Source of the DNA: Paraglomus occultum
Lineage: Eukaryota; Glomeromycota; Glomeromycetes; Paraglomerales; Paraglomeraceae
DNA: 18,448 bases
Reading direction: 5' to 3'
Assembly (NCBI GenBank): GCA_910592205.1
Contig: CAJVPJ010000713.1
Coordinates: 1-18,448, forward strand
The stretch's first letter is position 1, and the number at the start of each line of letters is the position of its first letter. A program made the position numbers and the translations under genes. Below the pieces are notes generated by a model. The model was given only the letters and a program-made list of their open reading frames with translations. It ran no database searches and had not been told where the DNA came from. This document shows, in pieces, positions 1 through 9,447 of this stretch.

Positions 1-47
1 TCTTACTATTACGCCTTATTTTTTCCCCAGTCGTCTTAGTTGGTTAC
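1..47. repeat. Left arm of a perfect 47-bp inverted repeat at the window edge
   Basis: Bases 1-47 are the exact reverse complement of 1871-1917. The match stops abruptly: the bases inside the arms (48 onward and 1870 backward) do not pair. The arm begins exactly at base 1, so its outer limit and any target duplication cannot be seen. It could be the terminal repeat of a 1.9-kb DNA transposon. It could equally be a fold-back artefact at a contig end, which I think at least as likely because the other end of the window shows the same pattern. Confidence 0.9.
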
Positions 48-353
48 GCAAATGGATAATACCTACCGCTACATTCAACGTTTAGTCAAATCCGGAATTC
101 TCACGAGCATCTATTTTTTCGGCATCTCTTATATAAGACGGTCATTTCCCCAGAAACATTATGGACAATACTTGCCAAGCTACTCCGTCATCACTATATG
201 AAAAATTTTACGGCAATGTGTGATGGACCAAGTGGAAAATTTTTGAGGGAGGCTTCTGGATTGAATAAAATTTTCATTTATGATTTGCGATTTTATTTTT
301 CGGATGATAAAACAAAAATATGAAAACCTTGCAAGGGAGGAAATGCTCGGATC

Positions 354-908
354 CTAGGCCATAAAAATGAGCGTTCCTATTCTTTGGGGTCTTCGAAAAA
401 ATATACGATTGCCTATAACTACCCCACCCACATAGACTATATAGAATGTTTCGGTTTCAGCCAAATGCCATTTTGTAGATTTCCTCTTGGTAGAGAGGGA
501 TTTTAAACTTATATTGCGGTCAAGACCATCGATCCTTTGTAGCAATTCGGTATTAGCGCCCGGGTTTCGCCGTGGCCTTTTGATAGCAGTGATACGGTTT
601 CCACTTTTCGAGTATTTAGGTATAATACCAGCATGAACACGACGAGCACGAAAAAGTTTGAACATTTTTTTGGGTAATTTCACGGTCTGATCTTGCAGAA
701 CAAGGAATATGTGATGCAGTTTGCGTGCGTTTTGCGTTGTATTGTAAATTGTTCTAAGGACGAACCTGTGGATATCGTTTACGAAATTGACGTGTTTTAT
801 AGAGTTCATGGTGGCACTTGAGCTACGAATGAAGTGAAAGCGAGGATGAATTGATATCTCGCTCATTTCTTTGTGTATAACTCCTAGAAAACCAATTCGT
901 CGCTTCAT
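354..908 (-). CDS. Hypothetical ORF, 184 codons, unsupported
   Basis: This is a long uninterrupted minus-strand frame lying between the two arms of the 47-bp inverted repeat. The predicted product is basic, with a lysine/arginine-rich middle and no signal peptide or clear membrane segment. I do not recognise a family, and no DDE or other transposase motif is visible. In an AT-rich sequence of this size an open frame this long is uncommon but possible by chance. The opposite strand is also partly open here, and a plausible plus-strand exon starts at 910. It could be one large exon, a decayed transposon gene or noise. Confidence 0.25.
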   Translation of the reverse strand: MKRRIGFLGVIHKEMSEISIHPRFHFIRSSSATMNSIKHVNFVNDIHRFVLRTIYNTTQNARKLHHIFLVLQDQTVKLPKKMFKLFRARRVHAGIIPKYSKSGNRITAIKRPRRNPGANTELLQRIDGLDRNISLKSLSTKRKSTKWHLAETETFYIVYVGGVVIGNRIFFRRPQRIGTLIFMA

Positions 909-909
909 T

Positions 910-990
910 ATGGATTCGCGCGCAAAACAAAATTTTGTGTTTGGAGATGCCTCAATAGATGAATTAGCTAGATTGCGTACCCTGTTTAAG
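910..990 (+). CDS. Possible first exon of an unidentified small gene
   Basis: An ATG at 910 opens a 27-codon frame with ordinary protein-like composition (begins MDSRAKQNF). It runs into a possible 5' splice site (GTCAGG) at 991. A possible acceptor near 1071 would add about 19 more codons ending in a hydrophobic stretch and a stop at about 1129. It overlaps nothing real on the other strand except the doubtful ORF at 354-908. The donor is weak and no family is recognised, so this is only a candidate. Confidence 0.2.
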
Positions 991-1129
991 GTCAGGATGT
1001 GTTATTGTTGCTACACACTAGTGGAACCACGAAGTTGCACAGTGATGACCAAACGTCGGTAGTGACTTATAACAGTTCGAAGACAGCATGATACTACTGA
1101 CCATGTGTTGTATGGTGTTTCTGACCGCA

Positions 1130-1870
1130 TCTTAAATAGTACTCAAACATTTAGTTTGTTAATACAGCCGGAATTTAACCAATAATTCTTCATTCCAAGG
1201 ATGCAAGAAAGTCGTCGAAAGTGGAAACTTTTTGGAACAATTACAATAATCCGGACACACAGAGGAAGAGAAAACTGTGGCAAATAGAGTCTTCAGATGT
1301 GATTACATTTTGTCGTTACAGCAACATTATTCAAGTCATATAAATATGAAATTGACATGATTTTTGTTATCTAATTATAATAGTTGGATTATATACACAC
1401 ACGGGATCACAACTGGGAAAGAGATTAAGCTTGTTCGCAAACTCAGTCAAAAAGGTTACTTGTTCTTTATGAAGATTTAGATCTTTTAGGTCGATGCATC
1501 TATCATGAATAGTTCAAGTATCTTAAACTCAGTGTCTCAGCCTAGAACTGAGAACTGAGGTACAACGTGTATAAGTACAGCTGTGATAATCAAAATGATA
1601 TTAATAATTAATCAAATTAATGGATATTCAGCTATATGTCAGTAACAGAACGTTCACTTTGGTTTTGCTGCAGAAATGTAAATTAAGCATGAAATGTAGA
1701 ATTAAAGCAGTTAGATGTAGTAAGCAGTTTTTTATTATAATTTCCTTCACAACTATGCTTGAATACTATTCTGAGCGCGTAGATTACTAAATTTTCACAT
1801 ACATGGGGACTCATGACCTGGCGCAAGTTAACTACATAATGGAATTATCATAAAATGCGCATGCTTGTAT
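1130..1870. other. Gene-free stretch inside the left inverted repeat
   Basis: This is AT-rich sequence with no convincing exon, tRNA or repeat on either strand. Short runs such as TATATACACACAC near 1390 are the only low-complexity pieces. Confidence 0.5.
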
Positions 1871-1917
1871 GTAACCAACTAAGACGACTGGGGAAAAAAT
1901 AAGGCGTAATAGTAAGA
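1871..1917. repeat. Right arm of the 47-bp inverted repeat
   Basis: This is the exact reverse complement of bases 1-47, and the two arms enclose about 1.8 kb. The arm carries no recognisable transposon terminus such as CAGTG or CACTA. The bases just outside it (1918 onward) have no counterpart in the window. Confidence 0.9.
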
Positions 1918-2172
1918 CTAGTGATGTTTTATTTTCAACAGTTCACAGCGAACGAGTGAAATCTTGTGATTGTTTCTTATTCCCTCAAATCAAATCTAGT
2001 TGCATAGATGCTAATGGAGAGTACTTTGAGAGAAAAAAAGGGACTTTTCGTAATAAATTGCATAATTTATTCTCGACAAGATAATTGTATGAAACTTTTT
2101 AATAACCCAAGCATGAGCAAACTCAGAACTTACAATGTTAAAATATTATGAAAATTGAGTGATTATAACAAG

Positions 2173-2250
2173 GTATGACTATATCGAGTTCATTTTCATA
2201 GGCAACGTGTGACTATATTGCTGAATGTGACTATATCAAAGAGTGACGAT
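2173..2250 (+). repeat. Cluster of three TGACTATAT motifs upstream of the 17-exon gene
   Basis: The 9-mer tgactatat occurs three times in direct orientation within 80 bases. The longest unit, 2226-2247, reappears almost unchanged (one A missing) at 6576-6596 in the same orientation, on the other side of the gene at 2492-5979. A related motif (tatatcgaggtgtgactgtat) lies at 10655. Motifs of this style (cgatataRtcaca) occur in the ends of pogo/Fot-like transposons, so these may be remnants of element termini. The rest of 1918-2491 shows nothing else. Confidence 0.5.
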
Positions 2251-2491
2251 AACTGCCATTTTGCTATTACTTGAGTTATGCGCGATCGGCTAAGGAATCC
2301 ACTTTCTGCGATCATTTGCTGATACTTTCAATAGCAAAAAGCTATGTCATAAAACCTATGCAAAAAATTCGCATATGTAAACCATTGTTGATTTTCATGT
2401 GGAACTTTCAGAGCATGTGATTCGTGTATGAAATATAATTCACATTCAAAGAATGTCTGTCTGTCTACTATGTATTACTTTGAATCTAATT

Positions 2492-5400
2492 ATGCAGACA
2501 GAAAGTTTTGTCAGTGGCCTATTATTAGGGATAGGTTTTTGGGCATTTATCGTAGGGGTTCTCTTACTTAGCTATGTTTATCTCCTTCGACCTGGGAGAA
2601 CGACCACAAGGTTTGTCGGATACTTTCGTAATGCTTTACTTAACCATGATTAAGAATACGTATTGTCGAAGTAGTGAGCTGCGGGAAGTACGAGCCAATG
2701 CCACCAACATCAAGGAATACGTTGACAGCTTAGTTGCCGATCCTCTCATTGCTAGGAAGAGCCTGGAATTTTGGCAAGAAGTATGTCTTCCTATGCGTTC
2801 TTCTGCTTCCAAAAACTGATCTTGTCTCTAAAGACAATGCCTGTTTGAATTAGGTTTACAAGGTCACATTGAATGATGGTCAAAAACTTCTTGTAAGGAG
2901 ATCAACTCCTTACCGGTATGTTATTCGATTGACTGGCACGCGTGTCTAATGGTGACTTTATTACAGTAAATCTGATTTAACAACATGTCTAATCGAATAA
3001 TTATTATTTAGAATCAATTATTTTCGAAAATTTTATATTTGGATTCAAGAACAAGGTTTTTGGTGGTTGGTCAAACACAATACTCGTAATGCCGCAGTTG
3101 CTTCGAGGTAACTATACGATTGATTTGTATATGGACTGATTTACACTGCATACCAACGACGATTCATTGTGAACGTTGATACCAGCGTGGAACAAGCCAG
3201 CTTAGCCGACATTTATTTAAAGGTGTGTGATCATGGGTCTCGGTGCTATGGATTACAAGTAATAATATCCAAAGCACTGAAGACCTACATAGAAAACGCC
3301 GATCCTCCTTTGAAACCATGCGAACAGGTATGTAGTCGCACGAATTTAAAATATATTCGCAATTCGTTTACGATGCTAAGCGAGACATTTTAATTAGCTG
3401 GAATTCGCGATCGGCTTTTTAAGAGGAGTTGGTTATTTTCATTCGAAGAAAATACCAATGATGAATCTTAGTTGGGAGGATAGAAATTTTGCCACCGTGT
3501 TATACGAGGTTGGTACTGTTCTTCCATGGGAACAGTACAGTATTATAATTACCGTAAGACATGATGCTGGTATAATTGTCTCGCTAGACATTACACTTAA
3601 AGGTATATATATGTGGGACACAATTGTTGACATATATAACTGTAGCTCTTGTTAAGTCATATGTCATACATAGGTCTTATTAAACTTTTGAGAGATCGAG
3701 CGAAATATGAGTTTGCTCGTATCCGACGTCTAGCTGGGGAGCGGCTGAGGAATTTGGCAACGGAAGAGTCGTCGAGTGAAGAAGAATGGGAAAACATGGA
3801 TTGGAATGAAAATAACAGGACGGAGACTCTTAATACTAGCGGAGATGAGAAGACTGTTGATGGTTAGTAACAAGATGCTTTTTTTACGTTAATGGATTCA
3901 GTACTACCTTGAAATACTTCACTTGTTCAATAGGGCGGAGAATACTAATTTCCCTATTGATTATGCAGTGCAACAATTGCTGCAAGAATACGCTCGTCAA
4001 AGCTTCCAGCAAGGCAAAAATGTTGCCATAAAACTAACAGAATGTCTTGCTCGGGTTGCTAGGCGGCCTATTCAGGTACTGGTTTATCACTTTTGATATG
4101 TATCCTATTGCGCATTATTTTGTATAACTCATTGCGTTTGATAAGTTGTAGGTCGCACTACATGACTCGGTGGTAATACTTACAAGCGCGTTCGAAAGAC
4201 GTGTCAAGAAATTGGGTGAAGTTCGCAAGGCACTGGCTGCCCAAGTGCTTGCTTCCAAATTGGGCAATATTGTACGTGAAAAGCAGATCGGTTGACGTAG
4301 CTGAAATAAATAGGCTTACATTAATTTATTTATAGGATTTGCGGTGTTTTGAGTACAACAAGGGCTTCGCAGAATTTGCTGCCCAAAATAGTTTGCATCG
4401 CTATCTTTATGTTCATGGACATGAGTTGGTTGTTGATGCAAACACCATCTTCATAATGTTTGAGGGTCAACATCGCCCATGGAATGTAAGTAAATAATTT
4501 CTAGTAGTAAGTATATATTTTGTATACATTTCAGTCAATACTAATAATGATTGTATAGGAAATTCGACCACTTATACGATACGCAGAACCTGGTTCGTCT
4601 GTGCTGGCAGGACAGTATTCTCGCTTCGGGATAATAAATAAGGGAGTCTATGAGTGGACATCCCTGGAGCCGTTTCTTATATCTCCATCCCCACCTCCCT
4701 GGGGGAATCGTTATCTATTGGAAATATGTTCCTGGATAATCGATCGACCCCGCTTGACGGGAGATCATACATGGTTTCGCTTGAAGACGCCACGTGGGGA
4801 ATGGTATTCCGTTGGGCAATACCGGCCATCAAAGGTATAAACACAACAAATGTTGCCACAGCAATATTTGTTACTAATCGATATTGTTCTATCTATGAAT
4901 TAGAGGGGCTTCACGGAACAGTTCGTGTTTCCGATGAAGATAAAGGCCAGCAAGTTCATGGTGAGCAGAAATAAAACTCGTTGATAACAAAAAATCTATA
5001 CTGACATCTATTTCCTTGCTACTTTATGATTTGAATAGTCCCCGGACGTGTCGGTAAGGAAATAATTGTATAGAGTGGTTCGATATTTTTAATTAACAGC
5101 TGACTTCTCTCAGGAATTCTGGCGGGGCAACTACACCGTCATTGCGGTGGAGATTTCGGTAGGTCATTGTTGACAAGTCTTAGAAGGATACCGTTCTATT
5201 TCTGAACTTGTATCGTTTCTAGGAGGAAGAATTTTTGCGCATGAAGCGCAAAATCGAACTCGATCAGCTTGCGAAGGAACACACGTACCAAGTAAGTATG
5301 ACAGATTCGCTTGTTATTATTTATTGTTCTAATCCTATTGCGTATTTTGCGTAGGTGTTCCAACGCAATTGCGTGCTTTACGCAAAGGAAGTGGCATTAT

Positions 5401-5979
5401 TAGCGGATATCGATTTCCCGATATCTACACCTATAATCAGACTTCTCGTCCGTGACGAGGAACTTTTAGAGAGGAGTCGAAGAGTTCTCAATAACCCGCA
5501 TACGCCTCGCTGGGTGAGGCCGTTGCTCACCCGGGTGTGGGCCATTTTATTCAATACTTTCGGATTGTTGTGGGGCTCCGGGGTGATAGACCGCGAAATT
5601 CGCGAGGACCCCAGGTTACGAGATGTAGAGCCCTTTATCAGGAACTTTCGGGATTTGTCAAATCCCGAAAGAGTGGTTGCGTATCACCCGTTCATCCTTG
5701 GTCACTACGTGCGAAACGAGGTGGAAGGATGGCGGAGTGAGAAAATATCAAAACTCCATGTGGAACGAGAGACGCTTGTCCTCGAACAGCATGGTGAGCC
5801 ATCATCAACAGAGCGAGAGAGACTTGCTCGCAGGATTGAAGATATTGACAAGGTACATTAAAATGTGTTTTTTTTTAAAAAAAAAATAGACTTAATTGCA
5901 TTACTTTTTGTAGGAACTGGATAGGGTACAATATGCCGTCCCCGATACTTTGAGGTTTAAAAAAACAAGTCAACTATAA
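2492..5979 (+). CDS. 17-exon gene: membrane-anchored protein with a permuted papain-like (His...Asn-Cys) domain; unknown function
   Basis: I do not recognise the full protein. Exons: 2492-2610, 2675-2780, 2854-2915, 3012-3107, 3186-3327, 3398-3602, 3674-3862, 3969-4075, 4152-4271, 4336-4485, 4559-4834, 4904-4960, 5039-5053, 5114-5158, 5223-5291, 5355-5852, 5914-5979. All phases agree and give 773 residues. Residues 7-31 are one hydrophobic helix (a signal anchor). A Ser/Glu-rich acidic stretch follows in exon 7. Exon 11 carries GDHTWFRL (His about 502), then EWYSVGQYRP. SPDVSEFW follows. Exon 16 begins with QRNCVLYAKEVA (Cys about 592). His before Asn-Cys at about 90 residues is the order seen in circularly permuted papain/NlpC folds (LRAT, YiiX), so a cysteine hydrolase or acyltransferase is possible. 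That is inference. The C-terminus ends in a charged probable coiled coil. An in-frame ATG at 2453 would add 13 residues. The weakest joins are exons 1-2, 4-5 and 7-8. Confidence 0.82.
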
Positions 5980-6239
5980 TATAAGCTAATGTATAAATGT
6001 ATTGTATTTATTTTGAATATAAGTTATAATTGAAGAAGCAATAATACGAAAAATTAAAGCAATAATAAGCATGTGAATACTTATGGGTCCGGCGCAAAAC
6101 AAATTGAAGTTTGAGAAAGTGGAAAATGTGATTCAAGCTTAAGATTCGTTTTTGACTAGCTGCTTCTCGTAACAAAGAGTTGTTTGCATTGAGGCACTTC
6201 GTCCTTCGGTTAATTATACCAGTTATATCTTGATCACTA
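5980..6239. other. 3' flank of the 17-exon gene
   Basis: This is AT-rich sequence after the stop codon with several TAA/ATAA-rich stretches that could serve as polyadenylation signals. No canonical AATAAA is obvious and no gene is visible. Confidence 0.4.
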
Positions 6240-6507
6240 CACTCCCCTTAAATTACCGGATTTTCATTTTTTTAAAGATGATTTTTGTACCGATTTGAAG
6301 ATAATTACTTTTCGAGAGAAATGATGGTATATTTTCATATTGTAACATAGATACCCGTCACTTTGTTGAACTGCAAATTTCGATATCTTCGAATCGATAC
6401 CAAATCGTCGTGACTTACATAGTAGATACGTGCTTTAAAAAAATAAAAATTTCATATGTTCTACTATGTGTTTGACAAGAAATCCGGTAATTTATTGTAG
6501 GGGAGTG
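6240..6507. mobile_element. 268-bp MITE with about 24-bp terminal inverted repeats and TA target duplication
   Basis: The element starts cactccccttaaattaccgg and ends with the inverse, ccggtaatttattgtaggggagtg. The arms pair over about 24 bases with a 4-base insertion in the right arm. TA lies directly outside both ends (6238-6239 and 6508-6509), as expected for insertion by a Tc1/mariner-superfamily transposase. There is no coding capacity inside, so it is non-autonomous. A decayed Tc1/mariner transposase lies 450 bases downstream, but its own ends are not clear enough to say it mobilised this copy. Confidence 0.8.
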
Positions 6508-6575
6508 TATGTATAGATCATAAATGGGTGTGACAGTAATTAAGTTAGAGGTAAATGAGTCCGTAAATTGCAGCA

Positions 6576-6605
6576 TGTGACTATATCAAGAGTGACTATA
6601 TTGTG
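6576..6605 (+). repeat. Two TGACTATAT motifs downstream of the 17-exon gene
   Basis: Bases 6576-6596 repeat 2226-2247 with one base deleted and in the same direction. A second tgactatat follows at once. Together with 2173-2250 they bracket the 17-exon gene as direct repeats about 4.4 kb apart. Confidence 0.55.
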
Positions 6606-6824
6606 GTTTCAATATTAACGAGATCGAATCTGAATGATGGCTGTAGTTCTAATTAATGGCTCCCACCTTGTCCACGGGACAGAAAAAAAACGGCTTTCGT
6701 AGATTATACGAAAGTCTATAGGTATAGTGAATACAAGTTTCGCTTTCCACGACTGTAACCTTCTTGCAGCTTGTAGAGACTAGTGTGCCAAGTTACAACT
6801 TCCTTCGTGAAAAGTGGAACACGA

Positions 6825-6904
6825 GATTACAAGGCGATTACAAACCGATTACAGGTGATTGCAGGTGATTGCAGACGATTACAACTGATTACAGGCGATT
6901 ACAG
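6825..6904 (+). repeat. Minisatellite, about 8 copies of a 10-11-bp unit
   Basis: Tandem units follow the pattern gattacaggt: gattacaaggc, gattacaaacc, gattacaggt, gattgcaggt, gattgcagac, gattacaact, gattacaggc, gattacag. The frame open across it (6783-6986) is a by-product of the repeat and not a gene. A decayed inverted version (tgtaatcacaat, ctacaatca) lies at about 7752-7785 on the other side of the transposase relic, so both could be subterminal repeats of one element. Confidence 0.85.
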
Positions 6905-6961
6905 TTTAACTTCAAGCGATTCTAAGATTGCGTTCTGTGTAAACGCTACTTTTAGGTGTGG

Positions 6962-7540
6962 GGACGTTCATTTAGCGAAGACTTGAAGTGGAGGGTAGTT
7001 TACTTGTATCAAGACGAATACAGTAAACGGCGGATTAGCGAACTTCTTTATATGAGTTATTCAGGCGTATGCAAGACTTTAAGGAATTTTAAGAGATGGA
7101 ATTGTGTAGCTAATCCGACATGAAGGTCTTTAGCAGATTGTTGAAATTTTCCTTATTTTCCATAAATGCTAACACACATTTAATAACAGAATCTGAAGAA
7201 ACTAGCAGAGGAAAGGGTCGATTGGTATTTGGATGAAATGGAAGCAATAACACGTAAGCGAGTATCGATTCCAACACTATGGCGCTCGTTGAAATATTGT
7301 GGAATTACACGGAAGAAGGTATTTGATGTTTTATTGTATGGAATAACATTACATTGCTCTCTCGTAGATATGCGCATACTCATATGCGGGTACAAGAGCT
7401 CGATCGATGGTGATATTCGTTAGAGGTAAACGTATACGACCATTGATGGGATCGTTGCCGTTGAGGTTATCGAGGGAAGCTACAATAAAAAGAAGTTTGA
7501 AGTCTTTGAAAGTTACTATTGCAAGTGGAGCACAAAGTAA
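6962..7540 (+). pseudogene. Decayed Tc1/mariner (IS630 superfamily) transposase
   Basis: Fragments appear in the order expected for a DDE_3-type transposase. 6962-7120: a helix-turn-helix region reading GRSFSEDLKWRVVYLY, then SKRRISELLYMS and NFKRWNCVANP, closed by TGA at 7121. 7190-7318: a second HTH reading VDWYLDEMEAITRKRVSI and TLWRSLKYCGITRKK. 7368-7444: AYSYAGTRARS and VFVRGKR-like core sequence. 7445-7540: DGIVAVEVIEGSYNKKKFEVF in a shifted frame, then a stop. The stretch between ITRKK and the YSYAGTRA block, which should hold the first catalytic aspartate, is missing. So are the later catalytic residues. An in-frame stop, internal deletion, frameshift and 3' truncation make it non-functional. 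7126-7189 and 7319-7367 look like introns or insertions. Confidence 0.85.
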
Positions 7541-8016
7541 ATGACACTCATCATCCCATACCCAAAAAATTATTACGATCTCTTATGAAAGGTTAATATT
7601 ATTGAATAAGCCCTTTTTATACTTCGTTTGGCTTTTTGTTCCTTGTCACGACAACAAATTTCATATTTATTATTCACTCCCGCAATGAAAGCATAGTTGT
7701 TCATTGTATGCCAACATAGATATAAAAAAATTTTTATTATCAATCATCGATCACATGACTACAATCACTGTAATCACAATAATCTGTGCGGCACATGCCA
7801 AATTTTAGGAGGTTACAGAATTTTGAAATTACTGGGGGGTTTTTAAAACGCGTTTCAAGTATTATTGTCATTTACATAGTGTCTATTTTAAACACTTTTC
7901 GAAAAAGTTTTTTTCTTTTCCTTTTCTTTTTGTCTTGTTTAACCACTTAATTGTAAGTTACACGAATGTGTTTAGCAAAGAACATAGTAATATGGTGCGA
8001 TGGACCAGGGGCTATG
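7541..8016. other. Gene-free stretch downstream of the transposase relic
   Basis: No gene is visible. The region holds long A and T runs, and at about 7752-7785 a decayed inverted match to the gattaca minisatellite at 6825-6904. This may mark the right end of the Tc1-like element. Confidence 0.4.
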
Positions 8017-8050
8017 TTGCATTTATGGAGGTTTTGCATTTATAGAGGTT
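8017..8050 (+). repeat. Two tandem ttgcatttatggaggtt units (transposon-end motif)
   Basis: 8017-8033 and 8034-8050 are two units of a 17-mer, the second with one change. The same 19 bases beginning at 8017 recur exactly at 8368-8386. Read on the minus strand the unit is aacctccataaatgcaa, a style of motif typical of pogo/Tigger-like transposon ends. The open frame at 7966-8166 is not a gene. Confidence 0.6.
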
Positions 8051-8335
8051 TCTTTATTAGAAGAGATTTTTTGATTAACAGATTTTTCCTTTATTACATT
8101 TTATGTTTCAAAATTTTTGTAAACAAGATAAAGTCAAATACTGAAGAAAGAAAACTCGATCCGTAACAAATAATGCCGAATAGTGATGTTAATATTATAC
8201 GTGAAACAAGTCTGTACCTTGTGTTGCTCATTTTTGTATTACGTGAATCACGTAAATTGCACTTGGAGAAATAAATCTACTAGAACGGGACTCGCATTTA
8301 TTCACTAAGTCCCAAGCTTGGGACCGAGCAAAATG

Positions 8336-8386
8336 TTGCATTTAGAGAGGGATTGCACTTATTGAGGTTGCATTTATGGAGGTTTT
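8336..8386 (+). repeat. Three units of the ttgcatttatggaggtt motif
   Basis: Units at 8336-8350, 8353-8367 and 8368-8384 have the form ttgcaYttaN(g/t)(g/a)gaggtt. Upstream is ggaccgagcaaaatg, which resembles ggaccaggggctatg in front of the copy at 8017. The two clusters are in direct orientation, so they are more likely two solo ends or nested insertions than the two arms of one element. Confidence 0.6.
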
Positions 8387-8502
8387 AATGTAATAATATA
8401 TATATGGGCCTCTGTTTTTGTGCGACATCGGTTTGACCCGCACAATTCAAATGGGCGGCTCGTAAATGTTCGTACGGAGACTTTTTGGGATATCTGAAGT
8501 GG

Positions 8503-8545
8503 GATATAACTGAAAGTCGATATAACGGACCATCGATATAACAGA
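8503..8545 (+). repeat. Triplicate gatataac motif
   Basis: Gatataac appears at 8503, 8519 and 8535, and two copies share the longer form tcgatataac. Closely spaced cgatataacgg motifs are characteristic of pogo/Fot-type terminal regions. No partner in inverse orientation was found nearby, so this is probably another remnant. Confidence 0.45.
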
Positions 8546-9447
8546 TCTGGCTGGAAGGTTGCCCAGCTTAGGCGTTGTTAACAAAGTATATATATAAACC
8601 AATAAAATTTCATATATAACAGACTAGTCGACCTTCCGTAAAAGAACATGGTCGGGAGTCAGATTGTGTTCTATCATAGAGGTGTTCTTATGGAGTTATC
8701 AAGATTATATAACAAAATATTTTATTGACCAATTAGATGCTGGTCTGGTTTTTTGAATTTTCATACATTTTTCCATAATCATATAACCTTCTCACTCTAA
8801 TATATAAAAATTGCAGTTATTTGGGACAATATAATGATGTTTCGTGCCGTGATAACTTTTTAATAAAAGTTACGTACCTGTGAGAACAATGAGGTCCAGA
8901 TTCTAATCGGTCGCTCTGTTTGCACCTTTTTCTAGTTAGATAATAATAATAAAACGTTGTTAGCCAATCAGCATGCAATGCACTTATATGGAGGTACATG
9001 TAATATAGGCGTTTTTCAGAATTAATGTTCCTGTTCCCTTATAGGTTATTCTTTTATAAAGAAAAATTTACTTTGTAAGTGGCAGTTAAACTTCTTTCTT
9101 TTTCAAAAGGGCAGAAATTACAATGCCATTTATCTCCTTTTCTTAACTCAATAGTTTGATATTCTAATTTCATTATTTATCCCTTTGTAAAATGTAAGTG
9201 TTGAACTTCTCTTGAGCCATTGCTTTTGCTTTCTCTAATAAATTGCATGGAGTGTAGTAGTAATCTCGCTAAGTCGGTGGTTTGTACCAATTTTAGTAGC
9301 TTAAAGTTACATATCATAACATGAAAGGAAATTGTGTTACAATGATCGAGGTGCACAACATTGAAGTTTAACTATAAATAGAAATAACGTAAAATTTATG
9401 TAACACGGTCAACATATATATCGAGGGTGGGGTCATGCTGTATATAC
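8546..9447. other. Gene-free stretch, about 0.9 kb
   Basis: No exon with protein-like composition is visible on either strand. The short frame at 8817-8999 (-) is unsupported. Another weak copy of the ...cacttatatggaggt motif lies near 8980, which again suggests transposon debris. Confidence 0.4.

Noticed and set aside
3439-3633. Minus-strand ORF and other frames inside the 17-exon gene (for example 3649-3867 as a separate gene, 5537-5740, 5677-5889, 4654-4974, 4677-4859)
   Set aside because: They are shadows or pieces of the spliced plus-strand gene. The exon frames join in phase and have better composition.
5070-5090. Possible tRNA B-box (ggttcgat)
   Set aside because: It lacks the full GGTTCGANNCC consensus and any cloverleaf, and lies inside an intron of the 17-exon gene.
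6783-6986. 67-codon plus-strand ORF
   Set aside because: It exists only because the 10-11-bp gattaca tandem repeat keeps a frame open.
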